From Lewinellaceae bacterium (GTDB lineage Bacteria; Bacteroidota; Bacteroidia; Chitinophagales; Saprospiraceae): a DNA stretch of 64,000 nt. Where the stretch lies: NCBI GenBank assembly GCA_020636375.1, contig JACJXZ010000019.1, positions 62,001 through 126,000 on the forward strand, written 5' to 3'. Positions 1 through 9,268 of the stretch are shown here, piece by piece (position 1 is the stretch's first letter; the number at the start of each line of letters is the position of its first letter). The translations under genes were made by a program, and so were the position numbers. Below the pieces are notes generated by a model, which had not been told where the DNA came from, did not search any database, and was given only the letters and a program-made list of their open reading frames with translations.

Positions 1-578
1 TGGTCGCATCGACCTTTGACGAACCTGCTGACAACCATGTTCGCGTAGCGGGTATCGTGCTGGAAAAGGCCAAGCGCCTCGTGGAGAGCGGGCATGACGT
101 AGCTATCCTGCTGGACTCCATCACCCGCCTGGCACGGGCCTACAACACCGTGGCGCCGGCCAGCGGCAAGGTGCTCTCCGGCGGCGTGGAAGCCAACGCC
201 CTCCATAAGCCCAAAAAGTTCTTCGGCGCTGCCCGCAACATTGAAGACGGCGGCTCCCTGACCATCCTGGCTACCGCCCTGATCGATACGGGGTCCAAAA
301 TGGATGGCGTGATCTTCGAAGAATTCAAAGGTACCGGCAATATGGAATTGCAACTGGACCGCAACCTGTCCAACAAGCGGATGTTCCCGGCCATCGACCT
401 CACCCGGTCGAGCACCCGCCGCGAAGACCTGCTGCTGGACAAGGATACGCTGCAGCGCATGTTCATCCTGCGCAACCACCTGGCGGATATGAAGCCCGAC
501 GAGGCCTTCGAATTCCTGCGCAAACACATGGTGGGAACAGTCAGCAATGAAGAGTTCCTCACCTCCATGAACGGCTAA
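1..578 (+). CDS. rho: Transcription termination factor Rho, C-terminal part (5' end outside window)
   Basis: Rho is the hexameric RNA-dependent ATPase/translocase that terminates untranslated transcripts. The reading frame is open from the first bases of the window (codons in phase with position 3), so the N-terminus, the RNA-binding cold-shock domain and the Walker A loop lie upstream of the window. What remains matches the C-terminal ATPase core: the STFDEPADNHVRVAG segment, the Walker B strand and following helix (VAILLDSITRLARAYN), the SGGVEANALHKPKKFFGAARN segment and the DGVIFEEFKGTGNMELQLDR segment with the arginine-finger region, ending with SSTRREDLLL. The gene ends at 578 and is followed by a strong intrinsic terminator. 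The family assignment is secure. Confidence 0.97.
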   Translation, partial: VASTFDEPADNHVRVAGIVLEKAKRLVESGHDVAILLDSITRLARAYNTVAPASGKVLSGGVEANALHKPKKFFGAARNIEDGGSLTILATALIDTGSKMDGVIFEEFKGTGNMELQLDRNLSNKRMFPAIDLTRSSTRREDLLLDKDTLQRMFILRNHLADMKPDEAFEFLRKHMVGTVSNEEFLTSMNG

Positions 579-594
579 GCCGCAGTTCTCTTGC

Positions 595-643
595 AAAGAA
601 AAAGCCCTCCTCTTCGGGTGATCCGGGGGAGGGCTTTTTCTTT
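595..643 (+). terminator. Intrinsic terminator after rho
   Basis: A perfect 16-bp inverted repeat (595-610 and 628-643) encloses a 17-nt loop. The stem contains GCCCTCC/GGAGGGC and ends in a T-rich strand. A-rich bases on the left arm make it potentially bidirectional, which fits its place between rho (+) and the converging mechanosensitive channel gene (-). The rest of 644-811 holds no gene I can support. Confidence 0.85.
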
Positions 644-811
644 GCCCGGGCCTGCCGCTGGTTTCATGGGTTCCTGGCTGATTTGTTCCATGGTTTGGGC
701 CGTCCTGCCGGGTTCCGTTTATAGGCCCCGCCATTGGGCCCGCGCCGGCACCTGTCGGCATTCCCTCCCCCTCGCACACCGTACCTTTTATCCCTTGCTG
801 CCGGATTCCGG

Positions 812-2449
812 CTAACTGCCATCGCTGACCCTGGCCCGGTAGCCGGACAGAAAACCCTCCAGCCTTTGGTCCATGGCCCCGGCCTCCGTTTTGTAGTGAG
901 GCGTGGTGGCCGTTGTGCCGGGAAATTCTTCGATATGCATCGTCTGCGTGGGGAATGCGAAGCGAACGCCGAGGCTGTGCGCCAGGTCGATGACGCCCAG
1001 CAGCACTTCGTGGCGGGCCTTTAACTCGCCGGACCAGGTGGGCGTCTCAAAAAAGATATAGAACAATATATCCAGGGAACTGCCGCTCATCTCGTTGAGG
1101 TGGATTTCGAAATAGTCTTTCCGGGTATGCGGGTGTGCGGCGACGATCCCCCGAAGCCCTTCCACAAACTTGTCGATCAGGACAGTAGGGGTATCATAAG
1201 TAATCGAGATCTTGGTGTTGAAACGGCGATAGGCCCGCAGCCCGTAATTATTGACCACCATATCCGCCAGCTTCCCATTGGGCACGTAAACCAGAGAATT
1301 GGCAAAGGTGCGCACCCGGGTAGAGCGGAACCCCACTTCCTCGACTGTGCCGTCGACGCCGGAAAAATTAATCCAGTCGCCGATCTGAAAGGGCTTGTCC
1401 ATGAATATGGTCAATGAGCCGAACAGGTTCTTGAGCGTATCCTGCGCCGCCAGGGCGATGGCCAGCCCTCCGATGGAGATTCCGGCGATCAGCGTCGTGA
1501 TATCCACCTGCAATACCCGCAGGGCCTGGATCACCCCTCCCGCCAGCAGGATGAACTGGATGCTGCGCTTCAACATCGGCAGCAGCTGGTCGTCCATCTT
1601 GCTTTCCGTCTGCTGGGTGAACCGGCCGGCGTAGAAGAGGAATACGTCCAGTATCCGCAAAAGGATATAAACGACCAACGCAACCAACAGGATTCGAATG
1701 ACGACGATAGCGAAACTGGCGGATTCGATGGGCAGTTGCAGGACCGGCAGGAATGCCTTTACCAGGCGGAGCACGATGTAAACGCTGGCGGCGCGGGCAA
1801 TTTTGGCCACCAAATCCGGCGAGACGCGCTGCGCATGAGCGCGGCGGCGGGTGAAGCGCCGCACCAGCGGGAGGAGCAGCCGGCTCAGCGCCAGGTGCAG
1901 GAGGATGGCCAGCAACAGGATGGCCAGCAAACCGATATACTGCCAGAGCGCCATGCCGAGCACTTCCTGCTGGCCGAATTGAGGCAGCAGGTTCAACAGC
2001 AAGTCTGCGCCGAAGGGATAGACATCCTTATGCAGTTCGGGGATGAGCTGAACCGTTTCTTCCGAATAATACCAGCGGCCGCCGGTTTTTTCGAGATACA
2101 CCTCCGGAAGTTCCGTCGGGAAAAGCGTGTAGACATAACGGTTGGCGGTGCTGTCTTCCAGGTAGTTGGGGTCTTGTGGCAACCGGTTCAGGATGACTTT
2201 CAGCCCTTTGCCATCCAGTACCTGCTTGAGCTGAATGGCCAGCCGGACAGCGCGGGTGCTGTCCTCTACCCCATAAAGGGTACGGGCGGCCAATTCCGGT
2301 CGGTAGGTGTCCGGTTGGAGGTAGTGGAGGTGGACCAGTACGGTATTAAACGGGTTTTCCAGGGTAACCGGTACTTCCCCTGCCTGCTGCCCCCACAACC
2401 AGGCCGGGAGGCAGAGGAAAAGCAGGAGGTATGTTTTTTTGGCGAGCAT
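812..2449 (-). CDS. MscS-family mechanosensitive ion channel
   Basis: Small-conductance mechanosensitive channel of the inner membrane, which opens under membrane tension to release osmolytes. The 545-residue protein starts with a cleavable signal peptide (about residues 1-20, ending AWLWG). A periplasmic domain of about 150 residues follows, then several hydrophobic helices, then the MscS pore helix and beta domain (ISIGGLAIALAAQDTLKNLF, then the GSLTIFMDKPFQIGDWI strand). The C-terminal alpha/beta vestibule continues to about residue 520. The periplasmic extension makes it longer than E. coli MscS (286 residues). It lies 64 bp downstream of a hydrolase gene on the same strand, so co-transcription is possible. 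Confidence 0.9.
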   Translation of the reverse strand: MLAKKTYLLLFLCLPAWLWGQQAGEVPVTLENPFNTVLVHLHYLQPDTYRPELAARTLYGVEDSTRAVRLAIQLKQVLDGKGLKVILNRLPQDPNYLEDSTANRYVYTLFPTELPEVYLEKTGGRWYYSEETVQLIPELHKDVYPFGADLLLNLLPQFGQQEVLGMALWQYIGLLAILLLAILLHLALSRLLLPLVRRFTRRRAHAQRVSPDLVAKIARAASVYIVLRLVKAFLPVLQLPIESASFAIVVIRILLVALVVYILLRILDVFLFYAGRFTQQTESKMDDQLLPMLKRSIQFILLAGGVIQALRVLQVDITTLIAGISIGGLAIALAAQDTLKNLFGSLTIFMDKPFQIGDWINFSGVDGTVEEVGFRSTRVRTFANSLVYVPNGKLADMVVNNYGLRAYRRFNTKISITYDTPTVLIDKFVEGLRGIVAAHPHTRKDYFEIHLNEMSGSSLDILFYIFFETPTWSGELKARHEVLLGVIDLAHSLGVRFAFPTQTMHIEEFPGTTATTPHYKTEAGAMDQRLEGFLSGYRARVSDGS

Positions 2450-2513
2450 GGCTTCCGAACATTTGGTGGGCTACAAATGTAACCAGCCGCAGGAAGCTTA
2501 CCAAACCGGGCCG

Positions 2514-3458
2514 TCAATTCGTGCGCATGAACTCCCGGATGGCCTCATTGACGACCCCAGCCCGTTCGAAATGGACAAAATGGCCCGCCTTGTCGACCAT
2601 GAGCAGCCGGGCGTTGGGCATTTTTGCGACGCCCTGCTGCCCTATGGTTTCCGTTTTGCCGCCGTTGAGGAAGCGGTTGGGGATCAGGTTGTCCTGATGG
2701 CCGAAGATGGCGATCGCCGGCTGTTTTACGTTGGGCAGCTCGTCAAAAACAGGCTGGTCGACCATGCCTTTTACACATTCGGGAATGATGTAACAATAGG
2801 CGTCGAAGCCTTCGGCGGAGCGCATGGCGATGCGGTCGGAGATCATGAATTCGGCATCGGCAGGCATATTGTAGAAATTCCAGGCAATATTCTCCCGGAT
2901 TTGTTCGACAGTGGTCAGTTTGACGGCGGTTGGCGTCAGCACCTCCCGAAACCACTGCCGCTCCCCCTTATGAAAGGTCTCGAAGCCAGCGGGGGCAACC
3001 AGGATGAGGCGCTTCACCAGGCCGGGGTAGGCCAGTGCGGTAGTCATGGCGATCTGCCCGCCCATGGAATGGCCGGCCAGGGTCGCCCGTTCGATGCCCA
3101 GCGCCGTAAGGAAATCCCTGACCACTGTAGCATAATAGGTCATGCTGGCCTCGTACTTTCCCTTGCTGGATTTCCCGTAGCCCGGCAGGTCTATCGCCAG
3201 GCAGCGGTAATCCGCCTTCAACGCCTCGATATTTTTCTTCCAGGCCGGCGCATAACTCCCCAGCCCGTGGATGAACAGGATTACCTCCTCTCCCTTTCCC
3301 TCGTCGAAATAGGCTACGGACAACCCATCCGGCAGCTCTGCTTTTTGTACGGGAAAAGGATAGGGTAGTTCATCGAAAGTCCGGACTGCGGGAGCCTGTT
3401 TTTGGATGGAACACGCGGCCAGCATCAGGGCGGCCAGTATGGCAAAGAGGTTTTTCAT
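2514..3458 (-). CDS. Alpha/beta-hydrolase fold lipoprotein
   Basis: Probable esterase/lipase-type hydrolase of 314 residues. The N-terminus (MKNLFAILAALMLAACS) is a lipoprotein signal with the lipobox Cys at residue 16, so it should be anchored in an envelope membrane. The oxyanion motif HGLG is near residue 64 and the nucleophile elbow GHSMGG gives Ser131. The likely acid is Asp in GHQDN near residue 257, and the catalytic His is in AGHFVHF near residue 293, so the triad appears complete. The substrate cannot be deduced. A short heptamer array (3517-3558) lies just upstream of the start. Confidence 0.85.
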   Translation of the reverse strand: MKNLFAILAALMLAACSIQKQAPAVRTFDELPYPFPVQKAELPDGLSVAYFDEGKGEEVILFIHGLGSYAPAWKKNIEALKADYRCLAIDLPGYGKSSKGKYEASMTYYATVVRDFLTALGIERATLAGHSMGGQIAMTTALAYPGLVKRLILVAPAGFETFHKGERQWFREVLTPTAVKLTTVEQIRENIAWNFYNMPADAEFMISDRIAMRSAEGFDAYCYIIPECVKGMVDQPVFDELPNVKQPAIAIFGHQDNLIPNRFLNGGKTETIGQQGVAKMPNARLLMVDKAGHFVHFERAGVVNEAIREFMRTN

Positions 3459-3516
3459 GGTTTCTTTCTTATATAAGCACCTTCAGAGACGTTTATTTAA
3501 CCCTTTTCGGGCCGTG

Positions 3517-3558
3517 GCGAACTGCAAACACCGAACACCAAACACCGAAAGGCGAACG
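3517..3558. repeat. Heptamer array (six 7-bp units)
   Basis: Six consecutive 7-bp units: GCGAACT, GCAAACA, CCGAACA, CCAAACA, CCGAAAG and GCGAACG. They lie in the gap between the hydrolase start (3458) and the barrel-gene end (3582). The strict 7-nt spacing with degenerate content matches other arrays in this window, for example 14297-14331 and 21147-21181. Confidence 0.75.
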
Positions 3559-3581
3559 GTGGGCTTACTTCAGGGCATGGC

Positions 3582-5147
3582 TCAGAACATCAACCATTTC
3601 AATACCATCAGCGCGGTGTAGGGGTTGGCCGGGCGCTCTGCGGCGCCGCCGTTAACCAGCGGGCTGTCGTAGAAATCCCCCAGCCAGAGGTATGCGGCAT
3701 GCAGCTCCAGCTGCATGAAGACTCCGATCTGATAGCCGAGTTTCAGGTTGGATTCGAGCCCTATCACCTGGCCGCCCTTTAGGGGTTCGGCGTTGCTCAG
3801 GGCTGCCGCCGCTCCGATTTTGCCGGAGAGCTTATAAGGTATAAAATCCCGGCTGAGATTAATGGTTCCGGCCGTGAGGCCATAACCCAGGTTGGAAAGG
3901 TCGGTCACGGCGGCAACGTAGCGGTTGACCACATTGGCGTGGGGGAAGAGCAGGTAGGCGCCGTGGCTGACGTGCAGGCCGGCGGGGGTGCCCCAGGTGT
4001 TGCCGGTCATTACGCCGCTGTATTTATCGTCGGTGATGCCGTTATCGTCACCGGTGGTGTAGATCAGGTCCACGGAGATGGCGTCGTCCGGGGTTTTTCC
4101 GTAGCGGTAGGCTGCCCGCAGGTTGGCGCCCAGGCCGCCGATGGTGGGGCCGTCTTCCCAGATGTCGTTGGCTTTGAGCTGGGTGGCGCCCAGATTGTAA
4201 TTGAGGTAGCCGGTCAGCGTCCAGTGGTCCATCATCTGGTTTTCGTTATACCCGAAGTAGGTGCCCAGCCAGGCCACGTCTGCCCGGTATTCGGAACTGC
4301 CGAACCGGAACCGGAAGGTGCCGTTGTAGTCGTTCAGGGTGCTGTTCAGCCCCTGGCCCAGGATGGAGGGCCCGCCCTGGCCGTTCGACCGGTCGCGGAC
4401 GTAATAGGCGGAGCCGCCCCAGTGCCACTTCCTGCCCAGGGCTTGCCGGTAATTCAGCTCCAGGAGGTGAACGTCATCGTCGTTTTGAATGCTGTTCTCA
4501 TAGAGCTGGTAAAAGCCGGCTTTCAACTTGTAGAAATCGGCGTCGCGGCGCAGCGTAATGCCGACGCCGTCGGTGCCCCAGTAGTTCAGGCGGTAGGCGG
4601 AGTGGAGCATCTGGTCGAAGAAGGTGCGGTAGGGGTTGTGGGAGGTGTCGTACATCCGCTGCAGGCCGATGTTGACGGCCCAGCCCGGGGCGGGTATCAG
4701 TTCGACTTCGACATTCTGGGTTTGCAGGTTGACCTGGTCGGCGGAAGGGCCGCCGCCAAAGTTGCCGCCGGTGCCGTAGGCCACGTCGCCCCAGGTGAAG
4801 TCGATCTCGAAAGAGGCCCGCAGGATAGCCCGTCCATCGAACAGCTTGGGCTGGTAGATGAAGAAGGGCAGGATGCGCTGTTCGAAGTAGGAGGAGGTCA
4901 GCGTATCGCTGGTGGTGGTCGTATTCTGGCCGTACAACCGGCCGATCACCTGCCCTCGCAGGAAGTCGTTGGTAGGGTATATGTTGCTGTTGACGTAGTG
5001 GTTGTAAAAGAAGGCAATATACTGGAATTCCTTATTGGCCTTTTCCGGGACCTTCCTTTCCAACCGTTCGAAATAGGGAGGGAACTGGGCAAGGGCAGAA
5101 GTCGAAACCAAAAGGAACAACCAAAGCCAGAAGTGTCGGTTTTTCAT
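3582..5147 (-). CDS. Outer-membrane beta-barrel (porin/alginate-export-like)
   Basis: A 521-residue exported protein with a signal peptide (about residues 1-20, ...STSALAQ). It is dominated by alternating amphipathic strands rich in Tyr, Trp and Gly (for example ILRASFEIDFTWGDVAYG, RKWHWGGSAYYVRDR, LKLGYQIGVFMQLELHAAYLW) and ends in a C-terminal phenylalanine, as expected for a barrel recognised by the Bam complex. The size suits a 16-18-stranded barrel. It resembles Bacteroidota proteins annotated as hypothetical or alginate-export-like. The cargo is unknown. It sits between a lipoprotein gene and a hydrolase gene on the same strand. Confidence 0.75.
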   Translation of the reverse strand: MKNRHFWLWLFLLVSTSALAQFPPYFERLERKVPEKANKEFQYIAFFYNHYVNSNIYPTNDFLRGQVIGRLYGQNTTTTSDTLTSSYFEQRILPFFIYQPKLFDGRAILRASFEIDFTWGDVAYGTGGNFGGGPSADQVNLQTQNVEVELIPAPGWAVNIGLQRMYDTSHNPYRTFFDQMLHSAYRLNYWGTDGVGITLRRDADFYKLKAGFYQLYENSIQNDDDVHLLELNYRQALGRKWHWGGSAYYVRDRSNGQGGPSILGQGLNSTLNDYNGTFRFRFGSSEYRADVAWLGTYFGYNENQMMDHWTLTGYLNYNLGATQLKANDIWEDGPTIGGLGANLRAAYRYGKTPDDAISVDLIYTTGDDNGITDDKYSGVMTGNTWGTPAGLHVSHGAYLLFPHANVVNRYVAAVTDLSNLGYGLTAGTINLSRDFIPYKLSGKIGAAAALSNAEPLKGGQVIGLESNLKLGYQIGVFMQLELHAAYLWLGDFYDSPLVNGGAAERPANPYTALMVLKWLMF

Positions 5148-5286
5148 GCCAGGGTTGGTTTTTACGATCTGAACTGGAGAAAAAACTGGTGGGGCACGCA
5201 GAGGAACCGGGGCACAGCCTGAGGCAGGGATTTGCCGGCCCCTGCGCCTTTGCTTCTCTGCGCGCGCCCTTGCCGATCGAATCGGA

Positions 5287-5865
5287 TTACTCTATGCGCA
5301 CATAGGTCTGTACGTTAAGCATGCCGAAGGCCCCTCCGTTGGTGCTGCCAAAACCGCCGGCAGCCGTGGGCGGTATAGCGCCGATGTCCGGCGACGTCTG
5401 GGCTATCTCGTACTTCATGGTCTTGTCCGTTATCTCAAAGATGCCTTCCGAGGTAAGGGCGGCAGGAGAAGTCTGGCTGACCTCGATCTCCCAGATGTTG
5501 CCGACTCCGCTTTCCTTTTGGGTGTAAGTCCCCACCAATGTCAACTTGGTGCCGGAAGTGTCGTATTGTTCGACCAGATAAGTCAAATCCGTCTTGAACT
5601 CGGCGTAAATGCTGTCGGTGCCGAACAGGTTGACCAGCAGCGGCGCAACGTTGGTGCCGGAAGACTGCCATTTGCCCTGAATGCCAACTTCGCAGGCCGG
5701 GCAATCCGGGCCGCCACAGTCCACGCCCGTTTCCTCTCCGTTTTGAATCCCATCTGTACAGGTTGCTTCCGGGGTGGGGTTCTCGTCGTCGTTGTTACAG
5801 CTCTGCCAGGTGGCAACCATTCCTGTGAGCGCGAAAAGCAGCAGGAGAAATTTAAAATTCTTCAT
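5287..5865 (-). CDS. Lipocalin-like lipoprotein with Cys-rich DGIQNGEETGVDCGG motif
   Basis: A 192-residue lipoprotein. I chose the ATG at 5865 because it gives a proper signal (MKNFKFLLLLFALTGMVA...) with the lipobox Cys in WQSC; the longer reading from 5931 adds a non-signal stretch. After an Asp/Glu linker comes a CTDGIQNGEETGVDCGG segment followed by CPAC, a Cys-rich repeat often seen singly in exported Bacteroidota proteins. Residues from about 60 on form a small beta domain starting GKWQSSG, like lipocalin-type (DUF4923-like) lipoproteins. The function is unknown and the protein is presumably surface or periplasmic. Confidence 0.75.
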   Translation of the reverse strand: MKNFKFLLLLFALTGMVATWQSCNNDDENPTPEATCTDGIQNGEETGVDCGGPDCPACEVGIQGKWQSSGTNVAPLLVNLFGTDSIYAEFKTDLTYLVEQYDTSGTKLTLVGTYTQKESGVGNIWEIEVSQTSPAALTSEGIFEITDKTMKYEIAQTSPDIGAIPPTAAGGFGSTNGGAFGMLNVQTYVRIE

Positions 5866-6463
5866 GGTGAAAAAGTTTTCGGTTTTTTTGTGATAAACAA
5901 AATCATTGTCTGCCTGAAAGGCGAAATACAAAAGACTTTACCAATTTACTAAAGTAGAAAAGCCGCTGCAGACAACGGCAGCGCAACTGAAAAAAAGGGG
6001 GTTGACTTATCGCATCATTCCGGATGAAAACAGACCAGGTTTTAAGGGCTGTCCACAATACAGAAAAGTTTGTTCATTTTTCTTCCCAGCTTTCTAAAAG
6101 CCATTGCCGGACAGCTTCCGGAACAGCAAGCTGCTTTCGTTTTTAAAATTTTGATAATCAATTATTTGCGCGAAAATCTTCCTGCCTGGCTCAAGAGGGC
6201 GGCACCGTGCCTCCGGCTGGCAGAGGAAAAAGGCGCGAAAAGGAAATCAGGGTTGACTGAATGGCCGCCGCAGGCAGGTTTCTCAATGAAGGCCAGGCAG
6301 CACGGATGCCAACTTGTCAGTCGGGTTCTGTTTTTCCGGGCATGGCGGATAGTCTGGCATCGAATTTGTGCTACAGGAAAATGCGTGATGAAAATCGGTT
6401 TTTAAAAACCGCTTTTTAATTGTTTTACGATCCTATTGTTTAACCTTTAAAAAGAAGGTAATT
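5866..6463. other. Gene-poor 0.6-kb region upstream of hsp20
   Basis: This 598-bp gap separates two divergently transcribed genes and should hold both promoters. A 111-codon reading frame (6070-6405, +) has no recognisable protein character and I do not accept it as a gene. The only strong structural signal is the palindrome at 6396-6411. Confidence 0.5.
6396..6411. promoter_or_regulatory. Perfect 16-bp palindrome upstream of hsp20
   Basis: CGGTTTTTAAAAACCG is perfectly self-complementary with no loop and starts 68 bp before the hsp20 ATG. It could be an operator for a dimeric regulator of the heat-shock gene. It is not a CIRCE element (no TTAGCACTC/GAGTGCTAA pair), and none is seen before groES either. 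Assignment as an operator is inference. Confidence 0.4.
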
Positions 6464-6910
6464 ATGAAACTGATGAGAAGTAATGTCTTTCCGAGCCTTC
6501 CCCAATTCTTTGACGATTTCTTTACCAAAGATTTCCTCGATTGGGGTTTCCAGAACAATTCTGCCACCGAGACGACCATTCCGTCCGTGAACGTCATCGA
6601 ATCCAATGACAGTTTCACTGTCGAAATGGCAGCTCCCGGCATGACCAAGAAGGATTTTCAGATCGAGCTCGAAAATGAGGTCCTGAAGATCACTTCCCGG
6701 AAGGAAGTGGAAAATGAACTTAAAGAGGGTCAGCGCTACACCCGGCGCGAGTTCAGCTACCAGTCCTTCCTGCGCACGTTCCGCCTGCCCAAAAGCGTAG
6801 TCGACGATTCTAAGATCAAAGCGAGCTATGAAAACGGCATTCTTCGGATTCTCATCCCGAAGCGGGAGGAAGCCAAGCTGCCCGCTCCCCGGAAAATTGA
6901 GATCAAATAG
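6464..6910 (+). CDS. Small heat-shock protein, Hsp20/alpha-crystallin family
   Basis: ATP-independent holdase chaperone that binds unfolding clients in the cytoplasm. It is 148 residues, typical for bacterial Hsp20. The alpha-crystallin domain covers about residues 40-140 (SVNVIESNDSFTVEMAAPGM through ASYENGILRILIPK). The A-x-x-x-n-G-x-L motif appears as ASYENGIL, and a C-terminal I-x-I-type tail (ILIPKREE) supports oligomer assembly. It stands directly upstream of groES and groEL, which suggests a shared heat-shock locus, although a hairpin at 6931-6968 separates them. Confidence 0.95.
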   Translation: MKLMRSNVFPSLPQFFDDFFTKDFLDWGFQNNSATETTIPSVNVIESNDSFTVEMAAPGMTKKDFQIELENEVLKITSRKEVENELKEGQRYTRREFSYQSFLRTFRLPKSVVDDSKIKASYENGILRILIPKREEAKLPAPRKIEIK

Positions 6911-6930
6911 GTGAACGAGCCTGCGCTTAC

Positions 6931-6968
6931 AACCCGGCAGCCGCCGGCAGGATACCGGCTGCCGGGTT
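6931..6968 (+). terminator. Hairpin between hsp20 and groES
   Basis: A perfect 13-bp stem (AACCCGGCAGCCG at 6931-6943 and its complement at 6956-6968) with a 12-nt loop. It is GC-rich but lacks a clear T-run afterwards, so it may be a weak terminator, an attenuator or a 3'-end stabiliser of the hsp20 mRNA. Confidence 0.5.
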
Positions 6969-7039
6969 GGCTGTCAACGCCAATATCGTATTTGATTTAT
7001 AAACAAAACTTAACCTTCCTTTAAAATCAAAGTTCAGAC

Positions 7040-7327
7040 ATGAGCAAAGTGAATTTCAAACCGATTAACGACCGGGTAGTCGTCAAACCGCTCCCGGCAG
7101 AGGAAAAGACCAGGGGCGGTATCATCATCCCGGATACGGCCAAGGAAAAACCGCAGCAGGGTGAAATTGTCGCCGTCGGGCCGGGTAAAGAAGGCGTCAA
7201 ACTGAATGTCCATGTTGGCGACCGCGTGCTCTACGGCAAATATGCCGGCCAGGAGTTGAACTACAACGGCGACGAATACCTCATTCTGCGCGAAGACGAC
7301 ATCCTGGTGGTCGTAAGCGAAAACTAA
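7040..7327 (+). CDS. groES: Co-chaperonin GroES (Cpn10)
   Basis: GroES is the heptameric lid of the GroEL folding chamber. The 95-residue length is standard. Recognisable parts are FKPINDRVVVKPLP at the N-terminus, the mobile loop (EEKTRGGIIIPDTAKEKPQQ) that docks to GroEL, and the C-terminal EDDILVVV strand. It lies 53 bp upstream of groEL on the same strand and the two are almost certainly one operon. No CIRCE operator precedes it, so HrcA control is not supported by the sequence. Confidence 0.97.
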   Translation: MSKVNFKPINDRVVVKPLPAEEKTRGGIIIPDTAKEKPQQGEIVAVGPGKEGVKLNVHVGDRVLYGKYAGQELNYNGDEYLILREDDILVVVSEN

Positions 7328-7380
7328 TGTATTCCTGTAGAAAATCATTTGTTCACTAACCTGAAAAAAAGACCATTCTC

Positions 7381-9015
<1,635 letters not shown>

Positions 9016-9069
9016 TTACGAGCAAGGTTCAGTTGAAGGGGCGGGGTTTTATCTTTGCTCCTGTCCTTT

Positions 9070-9110
9070 CCCCGGCGCGAAGCAGCTCTTCGCGCCGGGG
9101 ATTTTTTTTG
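9070..9110 (+). terminator. Strong intrinsic terminator after groEL
   Basis: A perfect 13-bp GC-rich stem (CCCCGGCGCGAAG at 9070-9082, complement at 9088-9100), a 5-nt loop, then A followed by eight T. It closes the groES-groEL operon. The remaining bases to 9268 carry no supported gene. Confidence 0.92.
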
Positions 9111-9268
9111 GACGGGCCACTTTTAAGTAGCTCGTAATTAGAATAACGTGAGGTTTATTGCTGGTACCGGTTGGCAATGGTTGCACACCAGGACCGCCAG
9201 CCGTTTGTCTTCGCCGACAAGAACGCTGTCGGGTTCTATGGCTTAGCCTGTCGGAGAATGAAGTTCTG

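Noticed and set aside
6070..6405. 111-codon frame upstream of hsp20
   Set aside because: No recognisable domain, odd residue composition and its position in the divergent promoter region; treated as chance.
6911..7039. CIRCE (HrcA) operator before groES
   Set aside because: No TTAGCACTC-N9-GAGTGCTAA or close variant between hsp20 and groES.
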